64,000 bases of DNA from Lactuca virosa. Lineage: Eukaryota > Streptophyta > Magnoliopsida > Asterales > Asteraceae. A program made the position numbers and the translations under genes. Location: NCBI GenBank assembly GCA_928212115.1, contig CAKMRJ010003334.1:37643326-37707325 (forward strand), written 5' to 3'. The notes below the pieces were generated by a model, which was not told the origin of the DNA, searched no databases, and saw nothing but the letters and a program-made list of their open reading frames with translations. Of the stretch, positions 1-12,897 are shown piece by piece (within the stretch, counting starts at the first letter, position 1; every line of letters begins with the position of its first letter).

Positions 1-136
1 CAATCATCGGCCTTAGGGTTTCATGGTATCGAGATGATTCAAGATCAAGAATGAGATTTTGACCGGGCTTCAGGTTCAGCATGATCACAAATGTTGATTG
101 ATCAGCAAAATATGTTGTTTCAGATGATCCGGCCAT
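1..136 (-). CDS. N-terminal 45 codons of an unidentified retrotransposon-associated ORF, cut by the window edge
   Basis: An ATG at 136-134 on the minus strand opens a frame without stops to the window edge; the protein starts MAGSSETTYFADQSTFVIML and continues with a hydrophobic, leucine-rich stretch. It lies about 1.85 kb downstream of the pol end of the minus-strand Ty1/copia element and on the same strand. Some plant copia lineages (Sireviruses) carry an extra ORF after pol, and the position fits that. I do not recognise a domain in these 45 residues. It could also be the start of a different element or of a host gene. The call as an extra ORF is inference. Confidence 0.4.
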   Translation of the reverse strand, partial: MAGSSETTYFADQSTFVIMLNLKPGQNLILDLESSRYHETLRPMI

Positions 137-1984
137 GGTAGCAATCGAAGAAGATGATGAACAGTAAGTAGAGAGAGAAAGGGATTTTTTATTGAGAGTT
201 TTTGTGAGCTGTGAGAGAAAATCAATCGTCGAAAACCTTTTTATATGTCATTAGAGGTGAGAGAAGATTGACGGTTGACGTTCACATATCCCGTAAAAGT
301 AGCATAGGATAGTGTGACAGCTAATTATTTGTTAGACCTGTTGTAACTGACACGCATGATGTCAGGGATTTGAAATAAACGCGCCTGATTTAAATCCTTA
401 TCCCCAAGAAACCGCTGTTTCAGTTTTGACTCATTCGGAATAAGATATCACTCCACTATAACCTGTTCTGTGAATAACAATAATCAATCGGAATAAGAAC
501 CAGACTTGGAAAAATCATAAAGATTTTTATGCAAGAGTGTGCCAAAGAAAAAGAAATAAAGCAAATTAAATTTTCGGGATTCTGTGATGTCAAATAAAAA
601 TGACATGAAATTCAGATGGATCCCGAGCAACGATCTCTTCCTTCTGAGTCAAGAGAGACTCAGAATTGCTCGTGTGGCATCCCGTTGAATTACGATCGTC
701 TATTTATTAAGAAATAGTGAAAGGCTTATTTTTGTAGGCTACAAGGGTGGCTTGAGCTTCATTCAAATTCCGAAACTCAACATAAGTTCGAAAATTTGAA
801 AGAAGTACTTGTTTGACCAGTGTAGCCATAAGAACAAGTATGCTTTGGATATTGTGTAAGTGGCTGTATATAAAGAAAATCTCAAGAAAAATAAAAAAAT
901 TGATCTTTTGGGAAGAAACATCTTAGGTCGAGAACATTTCATTAAGACCACTCAAAAAGAAAAAGAGATTTCACAGATAATGGTACAAAGAGGTTTTAAT
1001 CATCAATTCATTGGTGAAAATTCTAGAACATTTAATTATTCACCGTCAATTCAGAAATGGTTTTGGATTTTGGGTTTCACTCAAATCGTGGTAATAATGA
1101 TTTTAAGATCATTAACACAGATGTTGTGTAACCATAAACCTCAGTGGTAATTGTTGAGAGTCTCAAGGGTTACGTTTATGAATGTGAAATTGATGGAGAA
1201 ATATGAGGTTGGTTCCGAAGGAGAAAGTGTACCTCTGCTATAAAGTAATCACAAAGCAGTCAACTCTTAACTTAGTGTGAGAAGAGTAAGGTAGCTCAAT
1301 GACTTATGTGAATTATCAGCCTGATTGGGAAGAAACGATCGGAATGAAAGTTTCATTAAGGCTTCAAATATAGAGTCTCAAAGGCTTAGGACAACATGCA
1401 GCAGCATGCTTCTAGGGACACTTAACTAGTACATAGATTCAAAATTATACCTATCCTATTGTTCAAAATTGTGGTAACAAGAATTTATACCAAAATCATG
1501 ATCGTATTCTGAAAATAACACACAAAGAAAAATATATTTTTGTAATTTTTGGACTTTCTAAAAAAGATAAAATGGAAATAAAGAAAATATTTTTTCGGTT
1601 TTGGGTTTTCTGAAAATAAACGAAAAATAGAAAATAAATAGAACATATTTATGTGATTTTGAGTTTTCTGAAAATAAATGAAAAACAGAAAATAAATAGA
1701 AAATATTTTTGTGATTTTGGGTTTTATGAAAACAAATAAAAAATAAAAATAAAGAAAAATAATAAAGAAAATAAATTTAGAAGCACAAATGAACAGTAAC
1801 TTTCGAGTCATTCGGAAGCTCGGAATCAATCAGAAGACACTTAATGTACAAAGTATATAGAAGCATTCTGAAACTCTGATGAACAGTAGAATCCGAACCA
1901 TTTCGAAGCTCGGAACGTGAACAGTAAATTTCGATTACGAAAGGGGTTTCGGAACTGAGTCAGCTTCTATCATTCCGAGCCCTT
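137..1984. other. AT-rich spacer between copia pol and the left-edge ORF
   Basis: There is no convincing coding sequence here. The stretch is AT-rich and repeatedly carries CGGAA/TTCCG words (for example around 1,810-1,960), together with GAACAGTA repeated near 1,790, 1,881 and 1,918. It most likely belongs to the non-coding 3' region of the minus-strand Ty1/copia element. The short frames seen in it are AT-rich and look like chance. Confidence 0.4.
1595..1755. repeat. Three imperfect tandem copies of a unit of about 60 bp
   Basis: The words GGTTTTGGGTTTTCTGAAAA, GATTTTGAGTTTTCTGAAAA and GATTTTGGGTTTTATGAAAA head three successive units, each followed by an A-rich AAATAGAAAATAAATAG-like tail. 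The units diverge by a few substitutions. Tandem repeats in the region after pol are common in plant LTR retrotransposons. Confidence 0.6.
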
Positions 1985-4605
1985 GTAAAATATGATTGAA
2001 CGTAGCTTCAGGTAAGGCCTATGTGAAGATATCAGTCAACTGATCAGAGGATCTAACGAAATGTACTTCAATGTTTCCATCCTCAAAGTGATCCTTTATA
2101 AAAATGATATTGCAGTCCTATATGTTTCGTCTTAGAGTGTTGCACTGGATTATGGCAGATTCTGATTGCACTTTCCGAATCACAACATAGTGGATTCCTT
2201 TTCATGTTGATCCCATAGTCCCTTAGCTGATTCTGAATCCATACAACTTGGGAGGCGCATGATGCAACTGCAATGTATTCGGCTTCTATAGTAGATAGAG
2301 AGACACAAGTCTGCTTCTTCGATTGCCAACTAACAAGTTTGCCATCTAGAAACTGACGTCCCCCATATGTACTTTTGCGATTGAGACCACATCCACCAAG
2401 ATCAGCATCAGAATAAGCTTGCACAAAGAATCCGGAGTTAGAAGGATACCAAATTCCGAGAGAGGTTGTTCTTTTGAGGTATCGAAATATATTCTTCATA
2501 GCAATCATATGAGGTTCACGTGGATTCGCGTGAAACCTAGCACAATAACAAACAGCAAACATGATATTTGGACGACTCGATGTTAGATACATTAGAGACC
2601 CAATCATCTGTCGATATAGAGTGATATTTGTTGTCGGCTTGTCCAAGGATGGTGTGAGCTTCGTTCCAAACACCATTGGAACCTTGACCTTTGAATCACC
2701 CACCATACCGAATTTCGCTAGCAAATTCTTCGTGTAAGATTCTTGGTTGATAAATATCCCCTCTGAACTCTGTCTAATGTTTAAACCAAGGAAAAAGTTA
2801 GAAGGACCCATTGAGCTCATTTCAAATTTAGTTTCCATCAGTTTTCGGAATTCAGCAGTTAATTTAGGATTAGTGGATCCGAAAATGATGTCATCAACAT
2901 AAATTTGAACGATCATTAAGTGGTCACCATCTTTCTTGCGAAAGAAGGTTGGGTCAACCGAACTTTGTTTAAATTTTGATTGTTTCAGAAAACGAGTAAG
3001 GGTTTCATACCATGCACGAGGTGCTTGCTTTAGACCATACACAGCCTTATCCAATATATAATAATGATTTGGATACTTTTCATTTACGAAGCCTGGTGGT
3101 TGTTCAACATAGATTGTTTCCTCTAGTTCACCATTTAGAAATGCACACTTCACATCCATTTGAAAAACTTCAAGATTTTTGTGAGCTGCATATGCAAGAA
3201 AGATCCGAACGGATTCAAGTCTTACAACCGGTGCAAACATCTCTTCGTACTCTATACATTCCTCTTGTCAGTAACCTTTCACAACTAATCGTGCTTTGTT
3301 CCGAATATTGTTTCCTTCCTTATCCAATTTATTCTGAAACACCCATTTCATTCCGAAAACAGAGGCATCCTTCGGAGTAGGGACCAGTCTCCAAACTATG
3401 TTTCTCTCAAATTCATTCAATTCTTCCTGCATAGCTTGAACCCAGTCAACATGATCATGAGCAATCTTCATAGTTTAGGCTCGATTTTTGAAATGAAGGA
3501 ATTAAACATGCAAAATTCCATTTTTGAAAATAATGCAGTTTGATTTGCTTTTTGTTGCACCCTTGTAAGAACTCCTGAAGATGCTGCTCCGATCACTTGA
3601 GATTTTGGATGATATTTGGTCCATTTGGTCAAAGGATGATAACGTGGATCATAAGTGGAATCCAATTCCGCATTCACTTCTTCAAATTCTGATTGTACGT
3701 TGGAGTAATTATTTTCATTCTCCCCCTGGAAGTTTGCATATAAATCTTATTTGGAATCGGATTCTCCGATAGATTGGAACATCAGTATAGGAGGTTGAAG
3801 TGGAACTCTCCCCCCTGGAATGGAGCATCGGAAGGTGCTGGTTGAGATGGTAAATCAGAAGCTTTCGGAATTGGTGGTTCAGTCTCAATCTTTTCGGCAG
3901 CGTCATCAATAATCTTCTTCAACTCATCGGTTTGATTATCCTTTGCCTTTGATTCTGAGTAACTGTCTTTTTTAGGTTCATCAAACAAATTCAGAAATTA
4001 CTCATATAAATTTGAGAGAGGAATTGGCATAGGATTTGTTGAAGGAAAGATCTCCTCAGATTGACAATCTGCTTTCTGAAACTTCTTCATATAGTTATCA
4101 TTAAAAGTGATATAATAGGTATCTTCAATCTTTCTTGATTTCTTGTTGAGAACCCTATATGCTTTAGAAGTTAATGAATAACCCAGAAAAATGCCCTCAT
4201 CCGCTTTCGCATCGAATTTGCTCATATGTTCTTTAGAGTTGAATATGAAGCACCTGGAACCAAACACATGAAAGAATTTTACGTTAGGTTTCCTTTTGTT
4301 CAGAAACTCATAAGGTGTAATTAAGAATATTTTGTTGATTAATGAACGGTTTTGCGTGAAACAAGCAGTGGCAATTGCATCAGCCCAGAAGTTGAGAGGA
4401 AGATTTGCAAATGACAACATCGTCCTTGCTGCCTCGCATAAAGAGCGGTTTCGTCGTCTTTTAACGACGCCATTCTGTTGTGGAGTGTAAGGAGCAGAGA
4501 AGTTGTGAGCTATCCCTTTGTCAGTTAGGAATTCTTCAAACGCTTGGTTTTTAAATTCCGAACCGTTATCACTGCGAACGTTCCGAACGGGCTTTCGTAA
4601 TTGAA
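1985..4605 (-). pseudogene. copia integrase C-terminal part, reverse transcriptase and RNase H (broken)
   Basis: Read from 4,605 down: integrase with the second catalytic Asp (RSDNGSEF) and the QQNG motif, where the expected catalytic Glu is Lys (NGVVKRR). A stop follows at 3,998. A degraded linker rich in Ser, Pro and acidic residues covers about 3,470-3,990. RT begins near 3,471 (MKWVFQNKLDKEG, NKARLVVKGY), is broken by a stop near 3,268, and continues at 3,240-2,083 with MDVKCAFLNGELEE, the YVDD active site (IYVDDIIFGS) and the RNase H motifs SDADLGGC and STIEAEYIA. A frameshift near 2,095 moves the last RNase H residues (DGNIEVHFVRSSDQL) to another frame, ending near 1,985. Function when intact: reverse transcription and integration of the element. 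It is now non-coding. Confidence 0.9.
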
Positions 4606-5971
4606 TGTAACGACGTAAATTTTCAAAACAATTTTTGGTTTTTAAATCACATTTTCAATCATCAAAAACAATAACAAACAGACTGTATCCAATGTCATCA
4701 TAACAAACAAATCCCAGAATCTCAAAACATAATCTCTATGAGTGTGTACGAATCATGCCGGCGCCTTCCCACGATCCTCACTAGTACCTCGAAACACATA
4801 ACACAACAACTGTAAGCATAAATGCTTAGTGAGTTCCCCAAAATACCACATACAACACATACGCCTTTCCGGGCCATAACTCTGTGGGATCTTCTGATCC
4901 AAATGTCTCAGGGGACTTCCATCCCGAATCCCGGTAGACCTTCCGGTCCTACCAGTATCGACCTTCCGGTCCGTAACCTCCTGACCTTCTTGTCCATGTC
5001 ATACATAACATACATAACACATACATATCACATAACAGCATATAGCACATATATCTCATAGCATACAAGACCTTCCGGTCACACATAGGTACCACTCTAG
5101 GTACAGTATAGTGAGAAGACTCACCTCAATGAAGTCGGATAAACTCTCGTGCTCAACGTCCCGACCTAGCCTCCTCCTATTATTCAAAAAAAACATCCCT
5201 GATCAATATTCTCTCATAGTCTCATCTCTAAAGATTGGGTAGAAGGCCATTCTACCCCTCTCTGAACTTCTCTTGAATCAGTCTTGACCAGAACCCTAAA
5301 GTCAACGAAAGTCAACGGTCAAACTTTGACCCGACTCGTCGAGTGCACACGGGCGACTCAGCGAGTCCATGCGGGTCTTCTGAATCCTTCTAGCCTCTCT
5401 TGGCTCGTCGAGTCATCCTTCCACTTGATGGATTCCTCCTGTCACGAATCGCGGGGCAACCCCGACTCGACTCGTCGAGTCCACTTATGGACTCGGCGAG
5501 TTGCTTCCATGCTCATACTCAAATGACCTTCTAAGGTCAGATCTGTTTCTCTAATCTATAGATCTGACCTTCCCAAGCATGATAATCGCGTAAAGGTTCG
5601 AACTTTAGGCCCATGCATCACACTATCACCTCTATATGCCAAAATAACCCTTAATATGATAACCTAAGCCCCAAACTCATAAAGGACTGCATAAAGCTGG
5701 AGAATAGGGACTCTCTGGACCTCTCAAGGTCCAGATCTGATGATATTGACACAAGGGGACATCACATACACTAGATCTCTTACCAAAAAGAAGAGAAAAA
5801 GCCCTAGATTCATGAAATCTATTACTCAAAGAAAATGGACATGAATTCTTACTTCCCACAGCAGCTCTGCACCAAATGATGGAAGATTTGAGTCCCACAA
5901 GACTGCCTAGCTCGAAATCCTCCCTTCCCTTTGCTAAAACACACTCAAGAATGATGGGTTAGACTTCCTCT
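4606..5971 (-). repeat. Chromovirus 3' LTR, part 1 (outer part)
   Basis: It matches 19,138-20,511 nearly base for base, with one obvious length difference: the right copy has an extra 10-bp unit in the CATAACACATA stretch. It contains five copies of the palindrome family GACTCG-N-CGAGTC between about 5,325 and 5,505. It is interrupted at 5,971 by the nested element. Confidence 0.9.
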
Positions 5972-6723
5972 TGTTGGATTTTGAGCATTCTAACACTCCT
6001 ATGGTGTACATGCAACCCTATAAACCTTGGATCTATGTTTTCTCTATTATACATGCAAATATTAACTATTCCAAGGTTTCATCCTAACTAGCATACTATG
6101 AAGCACTTATACTACAAAGTTCTAGTTAGATGACATACCTTTTGATGTAGCTTGATGTCTTCAAGCTTTAAGAGATTAGCCCCAATAGTGTGGAAGCCTC
6201 AAATGGAATCACAAATCACCAAAACACCTTGGAAGAACTTGAGAGAATATGTATGCACACTAAAATCGGCCCACTCTTATTTTCACACACTTGTGCCAAT
6301 TTTGTGAGTCAAGGACCCCTTTATATATTATGGAGGATTAGGGTTATATCCATGTAAACCCTAATACCCATGACCTTTCATTTACATAGGATCCATGGGT
6401 TAAAAGCTCCATGGACCATCCATGAAAGCTTAGCCCAACCTAAATGAACTTGGCCCATTCCATATATATAAGAGTCCATATTTAATTAGTTCTTTTTGAT
6501 CACTTAATTAATTCTAAATTAATTCTTGATCAATACTAATTAAATAATATGATTCCATATTAATATATTAGAACTTATAATATATTAATATAAATCATAA
6601 ATATACTATTCTCAAAAGACTATCCATATAAATTGTGTTGGTGAAGTGCAACCCAAATGGACCATGCCGGGTCGGGTCAAGTACATACCAAATATAGTTA
6701 TGGACTTAGACATTAATCCAACA
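5972..6723 (-). repeat. 3' LTR of the nested non-autonomous element
   Basis: 752 bp, TGTTGGATTT...AATCCAACA, with 9-bp inverted ends. On the minus strand a TATATAAAGG box (about 6,312-6,325) marks the promoter. It is nearly identical to 12,898-13,649, so the insertion is fairly recent. Confidence 0.93.
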
Positions 6724-9700
6724 GTCTCCCACTTGGATAAGTCTAAAACTATTATTGAGTATGACTTCAAAACCTAACTGGCAATCGTAGCTCTTAAAGC
6801 CGCTGTCGAACTCTGAACTTGTCAATGACTTGTCCATTAGATAAGGTATCATATATTCCTCCATTCTAGATATCATATGGACTGAGACATGGATTATAAT
6901 CATTCTCTCTATCCATTTGTTGTTTCCCGATTTTCGATTTATGATGACTGACTGATTGAACAAATCAAATCAGTCCTGGCTTGGCCAAGCACTCACATGT
7001 GTCATCGCTAAATCATCGAGGGGCCCACAGATATCGCTTTTATCCCGAAGGTAAAAGGAATGGATAAACTTCGACTCATATGGCTTGTTCTACTACTTGT
7101 TGAATCATACACAAAGGCACGTTTTATAACATCGAGTTACCAAATGCATTTTCGTGCAATCAATGTATAACCAACTCATAGTAACAACTCATATCTCTAG
7201 GTTTGAAGAATATAAGATATTATCGTCTCATGATCACTCGTGATAAAATCCATGAAGTGATTCAAATGAGCGCGGGTTGAATCCAATACTCATAACTTAT
7301 GAGCACTCATGAGTGTTGTAGCACCACTTTGTCCACCAACTTGGACCTCTACAAACCAACCCATGACAGTCTTGATTCATATCTACTTCCAACATATGAC
7401 CGACTGTGGATGGTTTGAATAACTTAATCATTCAGGAAGAGCGACTTAGTTATTCTGTAAGTCAAAACCTGCAAATTGAAACACAAGAATAAATGAATCA
7501 AATATGGTATCAAACCCTATGAATATAAATAAACACTTTTATTTATCACCATACTGATTACTCATTATTCATTGTTTCGGTTTTATCAACTTTATACTTG
7601 AATTAAAAACACTAGTTGTCCCATGCTCCAAGCATGTACACTATGTTTTTCTTAAACAATAGCTTTGCCATACACCAAGTATGCACTCTATGTTTGTCTA
7701 TGATCCTTACTTTGTGAAATAAACCAATTGAACATAATTTCAATGATTCTAATTTCACACTCCCAAATCCTTATCGAAAAATGTGAGAATTTCAAATTCC
7801 TATCATTTATCGAAATCTGTTTAGATTTTAAACTTATATGCACTGACCCTTCTGTAATGAATATGTACAAAGTCACAAAGACTTGTCAACAGTCATTATA
7901 AGGTATTCCAATGGAGATCAACTCCATGGAAACTAAGTCTCATATTCAAAGTACATTGCTTTGGACATGCTTCTTGCATTAAGTTTTCTAATCTTACACA
8001 GATAACTTCCACCTATGGAGACAACTCCATATTCTCATTTTGACTATCACTTCTGAATAAGAGATGCCTCTTTTCAAAATATGTCAATATGGTCCTTCCA
8101 AAATTAGCACTATACTTCCAACTGTCCCTGAGCAACCAATCTTTGGTAAACCTCAGATTGTCCTCGACAATTGCTTAATCATTTTAGTCATATCCAATTG
8201 TAGACCTTTTCCCTTCTTAATGCCTCTAGGCATTTGGAAAAATTTAGAAATGACAAATATTATAGCAAATGCAATCGATCCTGTACCCAAAGCAAATGGT
8301 ACACGATTCATGATGTCTCACATAAAGACATGATTCTAGACCAGTCTTTTGCTACAATATTTTTATTTGCCATGTTTTCAAATTTTGACTATGAAGAGGG
8401 ATGCCGTAATCATAATCAAATTTTGAGAACGCAATATATAGAATTTCCTTAAGTTGAACCAATCCAACATGAAATTCATATATATATTCTTGACTAAAGA
8501 TGATTAAGGTCTCAATCTAAGCCTTTAGAACTGAAATGAAGTATATCCTCTCCCTTAATTATAACAAAACAACTTTTTCAATCCCTGCAGCCTCACGAAT
8601 TGAAACTTTTGTTTTCTATAATTAACATTGCTAACTTGTAACACTAACAATAATTATCATGCTCCCACTAACATGATGATTATTAGCATAACACTTATGC
8701 TCCCACTAGCTTTGACATGTACTCAGAAATCAGCTGGACTTCTAGAAATCAATACTTTATTGACTTTCTTACCAAAGTTCAGATTTCTGATACGAGATGC
8801 TTTGATAAAACTTTATCAAAATCATACACCTTTCCTTAGATAGCAAGCATGAGTGTCTAAACAATTTCAGAACTATGAAAAGGGATGCCGTAATCATAGT
8901 CTCAATTGTTTAGACCTTTTGCCATCTGCTTCAAATCTACTTGGTGGAAGTGTTTCCTCACCATCATTTTCATGAATCGGATAGAAACCTTATGACCCTT
9001 AGATTTTATGGTGTATGTGTTCTTATCCATGTGAATCGTCAAAACCATAATCACAAGACAAGGATAATGACAAATCCAAACTCATATGGACTGAACTTAT
9101 GCAATCTTAACTTCTTGCCACCTAGCAGTACAGGGCCTGCCATTGCTTCCAAGTTGTTATGCAACCAATTGAGAACTTTCAGAACTACTATGCAAAGCCA
9201 ACTTTAACTGGAATGGGCACAGAATATGTCAACACGATAGGTTATAAACCTCAAGTCGTTTGCTAGTGAAGAACCTCAGGTTTTATTCTTGATTAGTTCT
9301 TGAAATTCTTTTTAGGATCTTTAAGACTCCCACTATCCTCTTGACATATAAAACTATCTTGCCAAATATTCAAGAGATAGTGCGGATTCTTTATCAAGAC
9401 AAACACTTCACACAATTAGCCTTAGTTGGTCTCTGTTTTATCCAAAACATCACAACTTACCAATTTCAAATATACAAGAGTAGAACATAATCTACTCTTA
9501 TATTTGACTAGTGTTATAAACCTTCTTTAAGGCGTGTCACTCAAGTTACAATCTTGGAGTATGACTCTAAGACTTGTTTTGGAACGAAGTATGACTCATC
9601 TCCTTGATTTAACCACTTCAACAATTCAAGACTCCTCTTCTTAGCCATTAGAATGCACTAAGATGACCTTAGAGGACTAATTGTGATATAGTTTCTTAAT

Positions 9701-10532
9701 CATTAAGATGATCACAAAACATGATACTAAAGTACTCTCCCATCTTTTTAGATTTGAGAAACTTTTATCTTTCTGCCTAATTTGATTCTTCTCATTCGTT
9801 CTGACATACATTGAATCTTTTCCAATGTTTCAGAATTATACTTAAACTTGTAAGTATAACCATATTTACTAAGCTTTAGTAAATCATGATGAATAGTCTT
9901 ATCGATCTTTTGTGGTGGACTTGACCAGTGCACAAGAATGTGTACTCGATCCTTTAGTCCTTTCCTTGTTCACATAAGGAATTAGTCTTAATTTTCCAAA
10001 GCTAAAAGTTCTCATTCATCATACTATACAACTTGCATGATTCCGAGTTTCGGTCCAATTTGAAACTTGGGTGATGAGAATCTTTCCTTATTTGGCAAAT
10101 TTAGACACTACCACAAATGAAAGAATCAAATCCATTTTCCAATATTGCTCTTAATGGAATCATATAAGCAACAATTTTTCACAAATGCCATTGTAAGGAT
10201 ACTTAAAATAAATAAAAAATAAAACCTTTTTCTTTTATTTTAAAACTTTGCGGAAAAACTTCTTATCCTTACAATCCATATGAAAACCTTGTTGTTATAT
10301 ATTCCTAAGCAATATATATCATAACTCTTTAAGTAACAGCCCAAAATTGTGATCACCGAACCATACGACCGAAATCCATCTTCGCGATCAGAATCAGCAT
10401 ATACTTCCTTTAAGCTTCCTCTCCTTTCTTTGATTCTTAAGACATCAATATGTGACCCAGTCACATCATGTAATAAGAATCTCCAAGTAGGAACTTAATA
10501 GAGTTACACAATGGACTTTACCTGAAGTAGAG
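6724..10532 (-). other. Interior of the non-autonomous element, 3' half, no protein domain
   Basis: I see no pol domain in any frame. The part next to the LTR (6,724-7,500) resembles, in reverse complement, the 3' untranslated region at 27,326-28,128 (compare ATCGAGGGGCCCACAGATAT with ATATCTTTCGGCCCTCGAT). The rest is AT-rich with recurring TGCTCCCACTA (8,659; 8,698) and GGGATGCCGTAATC (8,399; 8,882; again at 11,285). It is probably structural RNA sequence or filler of a non-autonomous element. Confidence 0.5.
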
Positions 10533-11186
10533 TCAAACTTTTGACTTTACCAGATCTTTCAGGTAAATATGGCAGCTTCGCAGCCAATGCCCCTTCTTTT
10601 GGCAAAAGAAACATATGGACTCTTTGGAAATGGCACATGAGACTATCTCAGACTTATCCTTTCTCTTTACCATTAAGTCAAATGCACTGACCATGGTCGA
10701 TCCCTTTCCATTGGGAAGAGAAAGCTTTTCTGGACTTCTAATGTTACCATTGTCAATGTCCATGGAAGTTTGGGAAGTTGATCTTCCAATCAAATTTTGC
10801 TTTACCAGTGCCCCAAGTCATTGCTAATTTAGCAGCATCAAGCAAATAGGTATGATCATTAAGGTTCATGTCATATTCTGTTTCATAGTAGTCCCAAAGG
10901 AACTCACTATGTAACTTAGAAAGTGATTGAACATCCAACTTTCTCAAGACTTTGACACCCAACTCTCCCGGCTTGTCAATATGTGACTTCATCTCTAAGA
11001 TGTGATCACACATAGACCTTGCTTGCCATTAGGGCTTGAGTGACCTTGAACTTGTGGGTTAGGGAGAATAATTGGAGGAGGTGGAGGAAGAGAAGTATGA
11101 CTTCCATGAGCCAAACTCGGGAAGTCATATTCATTAGGAAAGCTTGGTTTGGGAAGATCATTGTTGTCTAAACCAGACATCAACAA
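10533..11186 (-). pseudogene. Degraded copia-type gag with one zinc knuckle
   Basis: Three overlapping frame pieces on the minus strand form one broken Gag. 11,186-10,995 is a proline-rich start (LPPPPPIILPNP). 11,013-10,753 matches the middle of Tork-type Gag (HILEMKSHIDKPGELG, then a Leu-rich helix region). 10,793-10,533 ends in the zinc knuckle CFFCQKKGHWLRSC (C-X2-C-X4-H-X4-C), followed by HIYLKDLVKSK, a typical Tork-type context. Stops and frameshifts separate the pieces. An intact Gag would package element RNA, but this copy cannot make a full protein. Its survival without pol is what suggests the TR-GAG class. Confidence 0.65.
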
Positions 11187-12897
11187 TGGGAGAAATTCAC
11201 GTAAAGTTGATTTAAGTCCTTAATATAACACCCAATATGATATATTAAGGCTAGGACCCAACAAACTATTTTATAACTTGGAAGAGGGATGCCGTAATCC
11301 AAGCTATAAAATATTTGAAGGTAGGTGAATGACGATTCACCAATTTCCACCAAGATAAACGAAATGTATTATTAGGTTTTAATTGGTTTTGAAACTCCTA
11401 GATTCTTTTGAGATTCATTGAACTTTTCAATGGCATGTTTCAATCTCGAGTGTGCCCTTCAGGTTTTGTGACTGGGATGCCGAGGATCACAAAACAAGGT
11501 GTGAAGTAACCATGCAAATATACTTGGTACCCTTAATATTTACCCCTCAATGGATGTGCCGGTTAACCACACACGCTCCAACGATACTATGATAAACATT
11601 AAGTTACCCTTTGCCTACCTTGTTAAGTCCAGGTTAGTGTGCCGGTTAACCACACACGCTCCACTAACAGCTTAAACAAAGTGCAAAATGTAATTTCATG
11701 GATTAGCACCTTATTCACATTTTCCTAAGTAACTAAGATTGGGAATTTATAAGTGTTTAGTTACTTAGTATTTATCATTATACTTATAATGAAGGGAGAA
11801 TTATAGTCTTTATCCTACCCGTTCGGCTAACGACCCTCCACCAGTCAAGGAAGCGGTAGGTGAGAGTGGACAACCATTAAATTGCCATTTTATAGGCAGT
11901 AACCTTATACCCCCTTATAGACTGGCTTTGTGAATGAGGCCTACTAATGGTAAGATTGACTTTATCTTATACATATCTATATAATTAAAATTATAATAAT
12001 AGTATCAGGGTTGAATTTTAAACTTTTAAAATTCTAAGGTCTAGTTTGGAATTAAAGTATACATGGGGGGTAACTTTACAAATTCCAAAACTTGAGGACA
12101 AGTTTTGAAACCTTTCAAAACTCTTGGATTTTTCATAACTTATGAGTTTAATTAAGGTTTAATGAAAAAAAAATTCAAGTTCCATAACTTGAGGACAAGT
12201 TATGGAAGACATTAAATCATTTAATGATGACATTAAAAATAGTGACTCTTCTATTTTCATAACCTATGAGACTTAATGACACTTTAAAAAGAAAAACTCT
12301 TCACTTTCCATAACTTGAGGACAAGTTATGGAGTTCATAAAAACCATTAAGATCAAATATTCCAATTAACACAATAATCAAATAAATTTTCTATGATCTA
12401 GATTAAACTCATAAGTAAAGATAATTCACATCAACAATTTTCAAGAAATTAGATAATCATATAAACTAATACAAATCTTGAAACTTTGACAATTATCCTT
12501 TGAAGACTCTTGGAATTCATAACCTAAAGAGTTAATAAATGAGACACTTCACATCCATAACTTATGGAAGTTTCAAAACTCTTAAGATCATAACTTAAAA
12601 AAAAAACTTTTGAGTTCCAAAATTTTATGACAAAATTTGTAACTCCTTAAAACCATTTAGATCAAACTTTTAAAACAAATAAAATAATCATATCATTCTA
12701 TCTTTTAATAAATTGACCTAATTCAACTCTTGTAGTAAAGTGACTCAAATTTTATAAATAATTAGTTTTTCATAAAATCAAGTAATTATCATAAAATTTG
12801 ACAAACTTCATGTTTTTTTTTCTTTTTTTTCCTTCAACTTGAAAAAAATACATTTGCATCAAATATAATAGAAAACAACCCATGGCTCTGATACCAC
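11187..12897 (-). other. Leader region of the non-autonomous element with internal repeats
   Basis: Non-coding. GTGCCGGTTAACCACACACGCTCC occurs twice (about 11,555 and 11,638; shown here as one word of the repeat, GGTTAACCACACACGCTCC). CATAACTTGAGGACAAGTTATGGA-like units, themselves partly palindromic (ACTTGAGGACAAGT), occur at about 12,090, 12,183 and 12,308. The primer site lies at 12,885-12,896. Confidence 0.55.
12885..12896 (-). promoter_or_regulatory. tRNA-iMet primer binding site, nested element
   Basis: On the minus strand TGGTATCAGAGC follows the LTR end after one base. This is the usual plant primer site complementary to the 3' end of initiator methionine tRNA. It fixes the orientation of the element. 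Confidence 0.92.

Noticed and set aside
1485..1829. 114-codon minus-strand frame rich in Phe, Tyr and Ile
   Set aside because: It is produced by the AT-rich tandem repeat, with low complexity and no domain.
7688..9207. Short frames on both strands inside the non-autonomous element
   Set aside because: AT-rich, 60-90 codons, no match to any pol domain. They are probably chance frames.
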